Positions 8,849 to 18,831 of a stretch of 64,000 nt of DNA are shown here, piece after piece. Every line of letters begins with the position of its first letter. Within the stretch, counting starts at the first letter, position 1. Source of the DNA: Bosea sp. RAC05 (GTDB lineage Bacteria > Pseudomonadota > Alphaproteobacteria > Rhizobiales > Beijerinckiaceae); assembly GCF_001713455.1 (NCBI RefSeq), contig NZ_CP016464.1:309501-373500 (forward strand). Direction: 5' to 3'. The notes under the pieces are model-generated. The model was given only the letters and a program-made list of their open reading frames with translations, did no database searches and was not told where the DNA came from. The position numbers and the translations under genes were made by a program.

Positions 8849-9736
8849 TCAATCCTTCAGGCGGCGGCAGAGCGCGTCGAGCTGTTCCAGCGTCTTGTAG
8901 CTGATCTTGACCTCGCCGCTGCCAGTGGCGCGGTGGCTGATCGAGACGGACAGGCCGAGCGCCTCCTCCAGCGCCCTTTCGACCGCCCGCGTATCGGGGT
9001 CCTTCTCGACCCTGGGCTTGCTCGAGATGCTCTTGGTCTCGCCCCGCGACTCCTCCTGGACGATGCGCTCGATGTCGCGCACGCTCAGGCCCTCGTCGAC
9101 GATCTTGCGCGCCATCAGTTCCGGGTCCGAAACGGAAAGCAGCGCACGGGCATGGCCGGCCGACACGGCGCCGTCGCTGACCATCTGCCGGACGGACGGC
9201 GGCAGCTTCGACAGTCGCAGCGTGTTGGCGACATGGCTGCGGCTCTTGCCGATCACCCGCGCCAGATCGGCCTGCGTGTAGTTGAACTCGGCGATCAGCT
9301 GCTCATAGCCCGCCGCTTCCTCGATCGCGTTGAGATCGGTGCGCTGCACGTTCTCGACGATGGCGATTTCGAGCGCCTCGCGATCATCGGCCTCGACGAG
9401 GATGACAGGGACATCGTGCAGCCCGGCCCGCTGGGCCGCGCGCCAGCGACGCTCGCCGGCGATGATCTCATAGGCATCAAGCATGCCGACGATTGCCCGC
9501 ACGATGATCGGCTGCAGGATGCCGCGCTCACGCACGGACGCCGTCAGCTCCTCGAGATCCTCCTCCGCGAAGCTGCGGCGCGGATTGCGCGCGCTCGGCC
9601 GCAGGAACTCGACCGGAACGCGACGCTGGCCGCGAGCCCGCTCCAGCGCGCCGATCTCCTCGCCGACATCGCCGATCAGCGCTGCCAGACCCCGGCCCAG
9701 GCGCGAGCGCCCCTGTTCTTCGGCCATCGCCATCAT
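8849..9736 (-). CDS. parB: Chromosome-partitioning protein ParB
   Basis: A 295-residue ParB. The N-terminal ParA-activating peptide (RSRLGRGLAALIGD) precedes the ParB/sulfiredoxin CTP-binding domain (NPRRSF, GILQPIIVR, GERRWRAAQ, ENVQRTDLN), a helix-turn-helix that reads parS (TQADLARVIGKSRSHVANTLRL) and a C-terminal dimerisation domain. CTP-dependent ParB clamps load at parS and spread. Three adjacent possible starts exist (9736, 9733, 9727); AGAGG sits just upstream of the first two. It is 19 bp downstream of parA. A perfect parS lies 1.4 kb upstream, in rsmG. Confidence 0.96.
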   Translation of the reverse strand: MMAMAEEQGRSRLGRGLAALIGDVGEEIGALERARGQRRVPVEFLRPSARNPRRSFAEEDLEELTASVRERGILQPIIVRAIVGMLDAYEIIAGERRWRAAQRAGLHDVPVILVEADDREALEIAIVENVQRTDLNAIEEAAGYEQLIAEFNYTQADLARVIGKSRSHVANTLRLSKLPPSVRQMVSDGAVSAGHARALLSVSDPELMARKIVDEGLSVRDIERIVQEESRGETKSISSKPRVEKDPDTRAVERALEEALGLSVSISHRATGSGEVKISYKTLEQLDALCRRLKD

Positions 9737-9755
9737 TCAACCTCTGGTCAATGCT

Positions 9756-10582
<827 letters not shown>

Positions 10583-10586
<4 letters not shown>

Positions 10587-11230
10587 GGATCGGCCCGTTT
10601 CTCGGCTGCGCGGACCATCAGGATCCGGGCGGCCCCATCCGTCACGGAGGAAACCGTTGAGGCCTGAATCTTCCAATATCTGGACGACTCCGTCAATTCC
10701 GCATCTAGATGTTGTCCCTTCGGAAACAGTCCGAGGGTGCCTGTTCTCAACAGCTCTTTGCACCAGTCGAGCAGCTGCGGCAGTGGCGCCAGCGCCCGGG
10801 CCGTCACCACGTCGACGCGCCCGGTGAAATCCCCGATGACGTCCTCGATCCGAGCCGGATGAACAGTGACCGGCGCCCCAGTTAGGCGCGCGGCATGCCG
10901 CAGAAAGGCGCATTTGCGGCTGTTGCTCTCGACCAGATGGATGCGCCCGCCCTCGACTTCGGCGAGGCAGATTCCGATCACCAGGCCCGGGAAGCCCCCA
11001 CCGGAGCCGAGATCGAGCCAGGTTCGGGCATCGGGCGCGAGCCGGAACAGCTGGAGGGAATCGGCGATATGCCGCAGCCAGACGTCGGCGAGGGTCGTGT
11101 TGGACACGAGATTCTTGGCCGCCTGCCAGCGCGCGAGTTCCGCCACCAGCAGCGAGAGCCGCTCCTCTGTTTCACGTGAAACAGGCGTCAAGCGCAAAGC
11201 GCGGGCACGGTCGGAATTATCAACAGTCAT
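10583..11230 (-). CDS. rsmG: 16S rRNA (guanine-527-N7) methyltransferase
   Basis: A 215-residue SAM-dependent methyltransferase (GidB). Motif I is LDLGSGGGFPGLVI; downstream are HLVESNSRKCAFLR and VTARALAPLPQLL. It methylates G527 in the 530 loop of 16S rRNA. The ATG at 11230 begins MTVDNSDRARAL; the frame remains open to 11293 but that stretch overlaps the mnmG end. A perfect 16-bp parS (11168-11183) is embedded in the coding sequence and encodes Val-Ser-Arg-Glu-Thr, so selection acts on both protein and ParB binding. Confidence 0.95.
11168..11183. promoter_or_regulatory. parS, perfect 16-bp ParB-binding site inside rsmG
   Basis: The palindrome TGTTTCACGTGAAACA is an exact match to the conserved bacterial parS consensus. 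It lies inside the rsmG coding region, 47 bp from its start, and about 6.6 kb from the candidate oriC and 1.4 kb from parB. Confidence 0.95.
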
Positions 11231-11248
11231 GGCGTGGTTATCAACAGT
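11217..11248 (+). promoter_or_regulatory. Tandem DnaA-box-like 11-bp direct repeats at the rsmG start
   Basis: The sequence TTATCAACAGT occurs at 11217-11227 and exactly again at 11238-11248, same orientation, 21 bp apart (two helical turns). TTATCAACA differs from the DnaA box TTATCCACA at one position. The pair spans the rsmG start codon and the mnmG-rsmG gap, 34 bp from the perfect parS. Whether DnaA binds is unknown. Confidence 0.5.
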
Positions 11249-11252
11249 TCCG

Positions 11253-13139
11253 TCAGGGGACGGCGACAGACTCGGTCCGTTTCCTGCGGGCATGCGCCGC
11301 CAGCAGCGTCAACGCGGCCGGAGTCATGCCCTCGATCCGGCCCGCCTGGGCGATGTCGGCCGGTCTCTCGGCCGTGAGCTTCGCCTTCAGCTCGTTCGAC
11401 AGGCCGGAAATCCCGTCAAGATCGAGATCATCCGGCACTTTCAGCGACTGGTCACGCTGATAGGCCGCGATCTCCCCGGCCTGGCGGTCGAGATAGACCG
11501 AATAGACCGCATCGGCCGTGACGCGAGCGATCACCCCGGGAGCGAAATCCCCCAGCTCGGGCCAGACCGCCGCCAGACGCTCGAAACCGATGTCGGGATA
11601 GGAGAGGATCTGATAGGCGCTGCGGCGGATGCCGTCACGATTGACCGCCAGCCCGGCCGCTTCGGCCTGTCGTGGCGTGAGCGTCAACGCCTGCAGCCGC
11701 GCCGTCAGCGCCTTGATGGCCTGGTTCCGTTCGGCAAAGGCGCCAAGCCGTTCCGAACCGACCACGCCCAGCGTCGCCCCCAGGGCCGTCAGCCGCTCAT
11801 CGGCGTTGTCGACACGCAGCGAAAGCCGGAACTCCGCCCGCGAGGTGAACATTCGATACGGCTCCGTAACGCCACGGGAGACGAGGTCGTCGACCATGAC
11901 ACCGAGATAGGAGCTTGTCCGTGGCAGCACGATCGCCTCGGCGCCACCCGCCATCCGTGCCGCGTTCAGTCCGGCCAGCAGGCCCTGCGCTCCGGCTTCT
12001 TCATAGCCGGTGGTGCCATTGATCTGGCCGGCGAGGAACAGGCCACCCAGGGCGCGCGTCTCCAGCGTATTGCGCAGCGCGCGCGGATCGACGAAATCAT
12101 ACTCGATCGCATAGCCTGGGCGCAGCATCACGGCCCGCTCCAGACCCGGGATCGTCGCCAGCAATCCGCGCTGGACGTCCTCGGGCAGCGAGGTCGAGAT
12201 TCCGTTGGGATAGACGGTATCGTCGTCCAGCCCCTCCGGCTCGAGAAAGATCTGGTGCCCGTCCCGGTCGCCGAAGCGGCCGACCTTGTCCTCGATCGAC
12301 GGGCAGTAGCGCGGCCCCCGCCCCTCGATCTGCCCCGAGAACATCGGCGCGCGGTGCAGATTGGCCCGGATCAGCTCATGCGTCGCCAGTGTCGTCCGCG
12401 TGATCCCACAGGCGATCTGGGGATTGGTGATCGCCGTCGTCAGCGCCGAGAACGGCTCGGGCGGTTCGTCGCCGGCCTGCATCTCCAGGGCCGCCCAGTC
12501 GATCGTCCGCCCATCGAGCCGCGGCGGTGTGCCGGTCTTCAGCCGGCCGAGCGGGAAGTCATGGCGGGCGAGGGTGGCAGACAGCCCGGCGGAGGCCGCC
12601 TCGTCGACCCGCCCGGCCGGGATCCGCGTCTCGCCGATATGGATCAGGCCCCGGAGGAAGGTCCCCGTGGTCAGCACGACTGTTCCGCAGCCGAATCGAC
12701 GGCCATCGGCGAGGACAACGCCGGCGACCCGGCCATGCGCGACATCGAGGTCGAAGACGTCTCCGGCGACGACGGAGAGGTTGGCCTGGGCGGAGACGAG
12801 GTCCTGCACCGCCGCGCGGTAGAGTTTGCGATCGGCCTGGGCGCGCGGTCCGCGGACAGCGGGACCCTTGCGACGGTTCAGCATGCGGAACTGGATGCCG
12901 CCGCGGTCGGCCGCCTTGGCCATCAGGCCGTCGAGCGCGTCGATCTCGCGCACGAGATGACCCTTGCCCAGACCACCGATCGCCGGGTTGCAGGACATGA
13001 CCCCGATCGTGTCGAGACGATGCGTGATCAAGGCCGTGCGCGCCCCATAGCGGGCCGCCGCCGCGGCCGCCTCGACGCCGGCATGGCCGCCGCCCACGAC
13101 GATGACGTCGTAACGGCTTTCGATGAGGTTCTGCGACAT
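11253..13139 (-). CDS. mnmG: tRNA uridine-5-carboxymethylaminomethyl(34) synthesis enzyme MnmG (GidA)
   Basis: A 628-residue FAD protein. The Rossmann motif is [14 protein letters not shown] near the N-terminus, followed by [23 protein letters not shown], the GidA signature, and a second block [21 protein letters not shown]. The C-terminal helical domain ([15 protein letters not shown]) binds MnmE. With MnmE it modifies U34 of several tRNAs. It lies 62 bp after mnmE and 22 bp before rsmG, the classic mnmE-mnmG-rsmG-parA-parB order. Confidence 0.97.
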   Translation of the reverse strand: MSQNLIESRYDVIVVGGGHAGVEAAAAAARYGARTALITHRLDTIGVMSCNPAIGGLGKGHLVREIDALDGLMAKAADRGGIQFRMLNRRKGPAVRGPRAQADRKLYRAAVQDLVSAQANLSVVAGDVFDLDVAHGRVAGVVLADGRRFGCGTVVLTTGTFLRGLIHIGETRIPAGRVDEAASAGLSATLARHDFPLGRLKTGTPPRLDGRTIDWAALEMQAGDEPPEPFSALTTAITNPQIACGITRTTLATHELIRANLHRAPMFSGQIEGRGPRYCPSIEDKVGRFGDRDGHQIFLEPEGLDDDTVYPNGISTSLPEDVQRGLLATIPGLERAVMLRPGYAIEYDFVDPRALRNTLETRALGGLFLAGQINGTTGYEEAGAQGLLAGLNAARMAGGAEAIVLPRTSSYLGVMVDDLVSRGVTEPYRMFTSRAEFRLSLRVDNADERLTALGATLGVVGSERLGAFAERNQAIKALTARLQALTLTPRQAEAAGLAVNRDGIRRSAYQILSYPDIGFERLAAVWPELGDFAPGVIARVTADAVYSVYLDRQAGEIAAYQRDQSLKVPDDLDLDGISGLSNELKAKLTAERPADIAQAGRIEGMTPAALTLLAAHARRKRTESVAVP

Positions 13140-13201
13140 GAGATGTCGCTATCGAAGCCCCGGCGGGGGGTCAATCTCTATCCGACAATGTCGTTGCCGG
13201 C

Positions 13202-14515
13202 CTACTTGCCGATGCAGAAGCCTGCGAAGAGCTGATCCAGAACATCCTCGATGTCGACGCGCCCCAAAAGGCGCTCCAGCGCGCGCACGGCCAGGCGCAG
13301 ATCCTCGGCGAGCAGTTCGGCCTGGTCATGCCGCCCGGAGCCGGCCCGCTCCAGCGCATCGATCGCCTGACCCACGGCGACGCGGTGCCGCTCGCGCGTC
13401 AGAAGCGCGGGCTCGACCACGCCTTGCCCGGCGAGGCGCTCGGCCATCAACGTCAAGAGTTCCGGGATGCCCTGGCCGGTCTGCGCCGACACCGCCACCT
13501 CGCCAGGCCTCGCCAGACCGGCGAGATCGACCTTGGTGGCCAGGGCGATAACACCCTCGCCGCCATGAAGCCGGTCCGGGTCCGAATCGATCGCCCGGAG
13601 GCTCAAAACGAGATCAGCCTTCTCGGCCAGCGCGCGCGCCCGGCGGACGCCTTCCGCCTCGATGGGATCGGTGCTGTTGCGGAGCCCGGCTGTGTCGATC
13701 AGCGTGACCGGCAGCCCGGCCAGGTCGAGGCGGACTTCGATCGCGTCCCGGGTCGTTCCGGCAATCGGGGAGACGATGGCGACGTCGCGGCGCGCCAGCG
13801 CGTTGAGCAGGCTCGACTTGCCGGCATTCGGCGGCCCCGCCAGGACCACGACGAAGCCCTCGCGGATGCGCTCACCTCGGGCAAATCCGCCCAGGGCCTC
13901 GCGCAGTTGACCGAGAACATCGCCGACCGTCCCGAGCGCCCGCTCGATGAGGGGACCCGTGACGTCGGCCTCGTCGGAAAAGTCGATCTCGGCCTCGAGC
14001 AGCGCCATCGCTTCGATCAGCGATCGCCGCCAGTTCGCGGCAGCGATGCCCAGCGAGCCGTCCATCTGCCGCAGCGCCTGCCGACGCTGCCATTCCGTTT
14101 CCGAATCGATCAGGTCGATCAGCCCTTCGACCTCGCTGAGGTCGAGCTTTCCGGCCTCGAAGGCACGTCGGGTGAATTCGCCCGGCTCCGCCAGACGGAT
14201 CCCGGGGAGGTCGCACAACACCTGCAGCAGCCGCGCCAATACGGCCCGGGCACCATGAATGTGGAGCTCGGCGACGTCTTGACCGGTGAAGCTCGCAGGG
14301 GCGGGAAAATACAGGACGAGCGCCTCGTCGATCGCCTCGCCGGCGGGGTCGCGCAGCGTGCGAAGGGACGCCCGGCGGGGCAAGGGGAGGTTCCCGGCGA
14401 TTGTTTCGACCGCGAATCGGACACGCGATCCCGACAGCCGGACCACGGCGACACCGGCGCGACCGGCCGCCGACGACAGCGCCGCGATGGTCGGCAGATC
14501 ATCGAGGGCACTCAT
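13202..14515 (-). CDS. mnmE: tRNA modification GTPase MnmE (TrmE)
   Basis: A 437-residue GTPase. An N-terminal tetrahydrofolate-binding domain (DTIAAL-like start, FTGQDVAELHIHG), a helical domain, and an inserted G domain with G1 GPPNAGKSSLLNALA (about 223-237), G3 DTAGLR and G4 TKVD. It ends in the diagnostic CIGK, whose Cys is needed for activity. It dimerises in a potassium-dependent way and works with MnmG. Preceded by rho at 51 bp. Confidence 0.96.
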   Translation of the reverse strand: MSALDDLPTIAALSSAAGRAGVAVVRLSGSRVRFAVETIAGNLPLPRRASLRTLRDPAGEAIDEALVLYFPAPASFTGQDVAELHIHGARAVLARLLQVLCDLPGIRLAEPGEFTRRAFEAGKLDLSEVEGLIDLIDSETEWQRRQALRQMDGSLGIAAANWRRSLIEAMALLEAEIDFSDEADVTGPLIERALGTVGDVLGQLREALGGFARGERIREGFVVVLAGPPNAGKSSLLNALARRDVAIVSPIAGTTRDAIEVRLDLAGLPVTLIDTAGLRNSTDPIEAEGVRRARALAEKADLVLSLRAIDSDPDRLHGGEGVIALATKVDLAGLARPGEVAVSAQTGQGIPELLTLMAERLAGQGVVEPALLTRERHRVAVGQAIDALERAGSGRHDQAELLAEDLRLAVRALERLLGRVDIEDVLDQLFAGFCIGK

Positions 14516-14566
14516 GCCGGACCCGTCTTCATCCAGTACGGATACGAATCGATCCGCCGGGGTGGA

Positions 14567-15832
14567 TCAGGTGTTCATCGAGTCGAAGAAGTCGGCGTTC
14601 TGCTTGGTCTGGCGCAGCTTGTCCATCAGGAACTCGATCGCGTCCTGCGGGCCCATCGGATTGAGGATGCGGCGCAGGACATAGGTCTTGGCCAGGACAT
14701 CCTTCGGCGTGATGAGCTCTTCCTTGCGGGTGCCCGACTTGAGGATGTCGATCGCCGGGAAGATGCGCTTGTCGGAGACCTTGCGGTCCAGCACGATTTC
14801 CGAGTTACCGGTGCCCTTGAACTCCTCGAAGATCACCTCGTCCATGCGGCTGCCGGTGTCGATCAGCGCGGTCGCGACGATGGTCAGCGAGCCGCCCTCC
14901 TCGATGTTGCGGGCCGCGCCGAAGAAGCGCTTGGGGCGCTGCAAGGCGTTGGCGTCGACACCGCCGGTCAGCACCTTGCCGGAGGAGGGGACCACCGTGT
15001 TGTAGGCGCGGCCGAGGCGGGTGATCGAGTCCAGCAGGATCACCACGTCGCGGCCATGTTCGACCAGGCGCTTGGCCTTCTCGATGACCATCTCGGCCAC
15101 CTGGACGTGGCGGGTCGCCGGCTCGTCGAAGGTCGAGGACACGACCTCGCCCTTGACCGAGCGCTGCATGTCCGTGACCTCTTCCGGGCGCTCGTCGATC
15201 AGCAGGACGATGAGGTAGCATTCCGGGTGGTTGGTCGTGATCGACTGCGCGATGTTCTGCAGCAGGACGGTCTTGCCGGTCCGCGGCGGCGCGACGATCA
15301 GGGCGCGCTGGCCCTTGCCGATCGGGGCCACGATGTCGATGACGCGGGCCGAGAAATCCTTCTTCGCCGGCTCCGCAACCTCGAGCCGCAGGCGCTCATC
15401 AGGATAGAGCGGCGTCAGGTTGTCGAAATTGATCTTGTGCTTGATCCGCTCGGGATCCTCGAAATTGATCGTGTTGACCTTGAGCAGGGCAAAATAGCGC
15501 TCGCCGTCCTTCGGGCTGCGGATCGGGCCTTCGACCGTGTCGCCGGTGCGCAGGCCGAATTTCCGGATCTGCGTCGGCGAGACGTAGATGTCGTCGGGGC
15601 CCGGCAGATAGTTCGAATCGGGCGACCGCAGGAAGCCGAAACCATCCGGCAGCACCTCGACGACGCCCTCGCCGAGGATCTCGGTCTCCCGGGCGGCGAG
15701 CTGCTTCAGGATCGCGAACATCAGCTCCTGCTTGCGCATCGTGCTGGCGTTCTCGACCTCGAGCCCCTCCGAGAAGGCGAGAAGTTCGGTCGGCGACTTG
15801 ACCTTGAGGTCTTGGAGCTTGATTTCCCGCAT
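14567..15832 (-). CDS. rho: Transcription termination factor Rho
   Basis: A 421-residue RNA-dependent helicase. Seen: the Rho N-terminal domain ([18 protein letters not shown]), cold-shock-like RNA-binding domain ([24 protein letters not shown] split around its RNP motifs), Walker A APPRTGKT at about 180, Walker [17 protein letters not shown] and the Q/R loops. The ATG at 15832 is the family start; the frame is open further upstream without homology. The 218-bp leader between hemJ and rho could hold the autoregulatory Rho-dependent region known from other bacteria, but no specific element was seen. Confidence 0.97.
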   Translation of the reverse strand: MREIKLQDLKVKSPTELLAFSEGLEVENASTMRKQELMFAILKQLAARETEILGEGVVEVLPDGFGFLRSPDSNYLPGPDDIYVSPTQIRKFGLRTGDTVEGPIRSPKDGERYFALLKVNTINFEDPERIKHKINFDNLTPLYPDERLRLEVAEPAKKDFSARVIDIVAPIGKGQRALIVAPPRTGKTVLLQNIAQSITTNHPECYLIVLLIDERPEEVTDMQRSVKGEVVSSTFDEPATRHVQVAEMVIEKAKRLVEHGRDVVILLDSITRLGRAYNTVVPSSGKVLTGGVDANALQRPKRFFGAARNIEEGGSLTIVATALIDTGSRMDEVIFEEFKGTGNSEIVLDRKVSDKRIFPAIDILKSGTRKEELITPKDVLAKTYVLRRILNPMGPQDAIEFLMDKLRQTKQNADFFDSMNT

Positions 15833-16050
15833 GGGGCACCCGGATCGAAAATGTCTCGGCTCAGGAGGCCGGGACCAGGACGGTAAGGAAATGATCGACA
15901 GGCCCGGACGGACGGCGCTGGGGTTGAGCGCCACGAGCGGCTGCCAGGGCAGTCGGCTCACGAACCATCGACAACAGGGAGAACGCTGGAGAAGCGTTCC
16001 GTCTGATAACCGGAAACGCCGTCCGGCTCAAGCGGCAAACCGCATCGGTC

Positions 16051-16473
16051 TCAGAACGGTTTGACGATGACGAGAATGACGATGCCGACCATCAGCACGG
16101 CCGGCACCTCGTTGATGATCCGGTAGAAGCGGCCCGACTTCGTGTTGCGATCCTCGGCGAAGTCCCGCACCCGTCCGACGAGGTAGCCATGGACGCCCGA
16201 CAGCAGCATGACGAGCAAGATCTTGCCGTGCAGCCAGCCGCCTTTGAAGCCGAACGCATCCCAGGCGAGGTAAAGCCCCAGCACCCAGGTCACGATCATC
16301 GCGGGGTTCATGATCCCCTTGAGCAGCCGGCGTTCCATGACCTTGAAGGTCTCCGACTGGACCGACCCGGGCGCGGCATCGACATGGTAGACCATCAGCC
16401 GCGGCAGGTAGAGCATCCCGGCCATCCACGAGATCACCGCCAGAACGTGGACGGCCTTCAGCCAGTCATACAT
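16051..16473 (-). CDS. hemJ: Protoporphyrinogen IX oxidase, HemJ family
   Basis: A 140-residue integral membrane protein with about four hydrophobic segments. The conserved His (His9 in KAVHVLAVISWMAGMLYLPR) and Lys (Lys84 in LHGKILLVML) of HemJ are present. HemJ replaces HemG/HemY in most alphaproteobacteria and oxidises protoporphyrinogen IX, the penultimate step of heme synthesis, apparently feeding electrons to the respiratory chain. It sits 30 bp downstream of hemE, pairing two heme genes; hemA is elsewhere in the window (61.5 kb). Confidence 0.93.
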   Translation of the reverse strand: MYDWLKAVHVLAVISWMAGMLYLPRLMVYHVDAAPGSVQSETFKVMERRLLKGIMNPAMIVTWVLGLYLAWDAFGFKGGWLHGKILLVMLLSGVHGYLVGRVRDFAEDRNTKSGRFYRIINEVPAVLMVGIVILVIVKPF

Positions 16474-16503
16474 CGCGCATCTGCTCCGCCATGGCCGCTG
16501 CGG

Positions 16504-17544
16504 TCAGCCCCGGACCGCAGCCAGCAGCCGCTCGACATGCGCGATTGGCGTATCCGGCAGGATGCCGTGCCCGAGATTGAAGACGAAGGGCCCTTTGCCG
16601 AAGGCCGCCATCACAGCCGCAATCTCGCGCTCCAGCTCCGGACCACCGGCCCGCAGAACCAGCGGATCGAGATTGCCCTGGACCGGCACGAGCGATTGGA
16701 TTTTGTCGCGGGCGAAACCACGATCGATTTCGGATTCGAGGCCGACGGCATCGACGCCCGTCCCGCGGACATAGGCCGGAATCAAGCGCCCCGCCCCACG
16801 CGGGAAGCCGATGATCCTCGCCTTAGGCTGCCGGGCCCGCACGCCCTCGACGATTCGCCGCGTCGGCGCGATGCACCAGCGCTCGAAATCGGCCTCGCCC
16901 AGCGAACCCGCCCAGCTGTCGAAGATCTGCACGGCATCGACCCCGGCCTCGATCTGCGCGTTGAGATAATCGATCGAGGTGTCGACGATCCGGTCGATCA
17001 TCAGCCGGAACAGCGCTTCGTCGCGGGTGAAGAGGTCCTTGGCTGGCCCCTGGTCAGGCGTGCCGCGGCCCGCGACCATATAGGTCGCCACCGTCCAGGG
17101 CGCACCACAGAACCCGATGAAGGCTGTTTCCTTCGGCAGCGAAGCGCGGACGCGACGCACCGTCTCGATGACGGGATCGAGCACGGAAAGCCCGGCTTGC
17201 CTGTCGATCTCGGCAAGCCTTTCCCGATCGGCAACCGGCTCGAGACGGGGACCTTCGCCCTCGACGAACCAGAGCTTTTGGCCGAGCGCCTGCGGCACGA
17301 CGAGAATGTCTGAGAACAGGATCGCGGCATCGAATCCGAAACGCCGGATCGGCTGCAGCGTGACCTCGGCAGCCCATTCGGGATTGTAGCAGAGGCCAAG
17401 GAAGCTGCCGGCCTTGGCGCGGAGCTCACGGTACTCCGGCAGATAGCGCCCCGCCTGGCGCATCATCCAGATTGGCGGTGTCGGCAGGGCCTCGCCGGAA
17501 AGGGCCCGCAGGAACGCAGGCTGGTCAGGTGTCGTGAGGCTCAT
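16504..17544 (-). CDS. hemE: Uroporphyrinogen decarboxylase
   Basis: A 346-residue single-domain TIM barrel that converts uroporphyrinogen III to coproporphyrinogen III. The N-terminal signature [20 protein letters not shown] holds the substrate-binding arginines; [16 protein letters not shown] and the C-terminal [12 protein letters not shown] are also conserved. The ATG at 17544 is used; an in-frame ATG at 17562 with AGAGAG upstream is an alternative. It is the first leftward gene from the candidate oriC, the position it occupies next to the Caulobacter origin. Confidence 0.95.
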   Translation of the reverse strand: MSLTTPDQPAFLRALSGEALPTPPIWMMRQAGRYLPEYRELRAKAGSFLGLCYNPEWAAEVTLQPIRRFGFDAAILFSDILVVPQALGQKLWFVEGEGPRLEPVADRERLAEIDRQAGLSVLDPVIETVRRVRASLPKETAFIGFCGAPWTVATYMVAGRGTPDQGPAKDLFTRDEALFRLMIDRIVDTSIDYLNAQIEAGVDAVQIFDSWAGSLGEADFERWCIAPTRRIVEGVRARQPKARIIGFPRGAGRLIPAYVRGTGVDAVGLESEIDRGFARDKIQSLVPVQGNLDPLVLRAGGPELEREIAAVMAAFGKGPFVFNLGHGILPDTPIAHVERLLAAVRG

Positions 17545-17637
17545 CGGCGATCCATCCCCCATCTCTCTTAAATAGATTTCTAGAGAGAGAATCTTCTTTT
17601 TTGACTCTTGGATGGGGGCAGATAGCCCGACGCAATC

Positions 17638-17657
17638 CGATCCACAACCTGTCCACA
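17638..17657 (+). promoter_or_regulatory. Two DnaA-box-like sites in oriC
   Basis: CGATCCACA (17638-17646) and CTGTCCACA (17649-17657) each match 7 of 9 positions of TTATCCACA, in the same orientation and 11 bp apart. They lie just right of the AT-rich stretch. Individually weak; the clustering and position raise the odds. Confidence 0.5.
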
Positions 17658-17704
17658 GGTGTCCAGCCTGAGGCAGGCGAGGCGCGCTGTCCACCCGGCC
17701 AGCG

Positions 17705-17720
17705 TTAACGGTTTGTTAAC
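17705..17720. promoter_or_regulatory. CtrA-type binding site TTAA-N7-TTAA in oriC
   Basis: TTAACGGTTTGTTAAC contains TTAA, exactly seven bases, and TTAA, the full CtrA consensus. In Caulobacter CtrA bound to such sites at the origin represses initiation. The site is 36 bp from the oriC parS-like palindrome. Confidence 0.75.
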
Positions 17721-17756
17721 CCGTGCGAATCGCGACCGCCCATCGGCGCGGCAAAA

Positions 17757-17772
17757 TGATTCACGTGAAACA
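17757..17772. promoter_or_regulatory. parS-like ParB site in oriC (15/16)
   Basis: TGATTCACGTGAAACA matches parS at all but the third base. The inner ten bases, TTCACGTGAA, are intact. Together with the perfect parS at 11168 it places ParB sites on and beside the origin. Confidence 0.85.
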
Positions 17773-17802
17773 CGTCAGCCTCTCCCCACAGCCTCTGGCC
17801 TG

Positions 17803-17817
17803 TTAACGGATCATTAG
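17803..17817. promoter_or_regulatory. Second, weaker CtrA-like site in oriC
   Basis: TTAACGGATCATTAG reads TTAA-N7-TTAG, one base off the consensus. It is 98 bp from the perfect site. Confidence 0.4.
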
Positions 17818-17858
17818 GGTTATACAGACCTTAACGCCGCCGCCCTCCGGAGACGGTT

Positions 17859-17867
17859 TTGTCCACA
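17859..17867 (+). promoter_or_regulatory. DnaA-box-like site in oriC (8/9)
   Basis: TTGTCCACA differs from TTATCCACA only at the third base. It is the best DnaA-box match in the window's intergenic DNA. Confidence 0.55.
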
Positions 17868-18000
17868 GCGCTCCCCAGGCAACCCGCAACGGCCGGCGCC
17901 CTGGCCCGGCTCACCGTCGAAGCGCCCAGAGCCGGCCGATTTGCTTTGGCGGCCTGCCGGGCTAGAGGTTGCTGACCGCGCCATCGCCCCGGGGAGCCCC

Positions 18001-18831
18001 GTGCACCGCAATTACTTTCACCTCCACCTGGTGTCGGACGCGACCGGCGAAACCCTGATCGCCGTCAGCCGCGCCGCTGCAGCGCAGTACGAAACGGTGT
18101 CCGCGATCGAGCATGTCTATCCGCTCGTCCGTTCGGAGGCGCAGCTCGCCCGCGTCCTGGCGGAGATCGAGGCCTCCCCCGGCGTCGTGCTCTACACGCT
18201 GGTCGAGCCGGAATGGTCGCAGCGGCTGGAGAATTTCTGCCGGGAACTGGGCTGCCCCTGCCTGTCGGTGCTCAACCCGGTGCTCGCGCTCTTCCAGTCC
18301 TATCTCGGCCAGGCCTCGGCCCCGAAGCCCGGCGCGCAGCATGTGCTGAACGCTGAGTACTTCCGCCGCATCGACGCGATGAACTACACGCTGCTGCACG
18401 ACGACGGCCAGCTCGGCGGCGATCTCGAGTCGGCCGACATCATCCTCGTCGGCATCAGCCGGACCTCGAAGACGCCGACCTCGATCTACCTCGCCAATCG
18501 CGGCATCAAGACTGCCAACATCCCGCTGGTGCCGAACGTGCCGTTGCCGGCCGAACTCGAGCACGTCCGCAAGCCGCTCATCGTCGGCCTCGTCGCCAGC
18601 CCCGACCGTATCGTCCAGATCCGCCAGAACCGGCTTCTCTCGCTGCGGGCCGATGACGAGACGCCCTATGTCGACCCGGCCTCGGTGGCCGACGAGGTCG
18701 CCCAGTCGCGCCGGCTCTGTGCCCGCAAGGGCTGGCCGGTGATCGATGTGACACGCCGCTCGATCGAGGAGACGGCTGCCTCGATCCTCGATCTGCTGCG
18801 CGACCACCGCATGAAGTTCATCGCGACATGA
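18001..18831 (+). CDS. ppsR: Pyruvate, phosphate/water dikinase regulatory protein (DUF299)
   Basis: A 276-residue bifunctional kinase/pyrophosphorylase that switches PEP synthase or pyruvate phosphate dikinase off and on by ADP-dependent phosphorylation. N-terminal [13 protein letters not shown] and the P-loop-like [18 protein letters not shown] are signatures. The GTG at 18001 is chosen because homology begins HRNYFHLHL and GGGGAG precedes it; the upstream open frame runs into the origin region. Whether the target is PpsA or PpdK cannot be told here. First rightward gene from oriC; it overlaps maf by 4 bp. Confidence 0.92.
   Translation: MHRNYFHLHLVSDATGETLIAVSRAAAAQYETVSAIEHVYPLVRSEAQLARVLAEIEASPGVVLYTLVEPEWSQRLENFCRELGCPCLSVLNPVLALFQSYLGQASAPKPGAQHVLNAEYFRRIDAMNYTLLHDDGQLGGDLESADIILVGISRTSKTPTSIYLANRGIKTANIPLVPNVPLPAELEHVRKPLIVGLVASPDRIVQIRQNRLLSLRADDETPYVDPASVADEVAQSRRLCARKGWPVIDVTRRSIEETAASILDLLRDHRMKFIAT

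Larger units (their letters stand above)
17545..18000. other. oriC: Candidate chromosomal replication origin (oriC)
   Basis: A 456-bp non-coding gap between hemE (-) and ppsR (+). Such a hemE/DUF299 gap carries oriC in Caulobacter and, as I recall, close relatives. It holds an AT-rich stretch (17567-17611, about 70% AT by eye), DnaA-box-like sites (17638-17657 and 17859-17867), a perfect CtrA-type TTAA-N7-TTAA site (17705-17720), a second weaker one (17803-17817) and a parS-like palindrome (17757-17772). Gene direction diverges here. A dnaA gene is not in the window. Confidence 0.8.
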
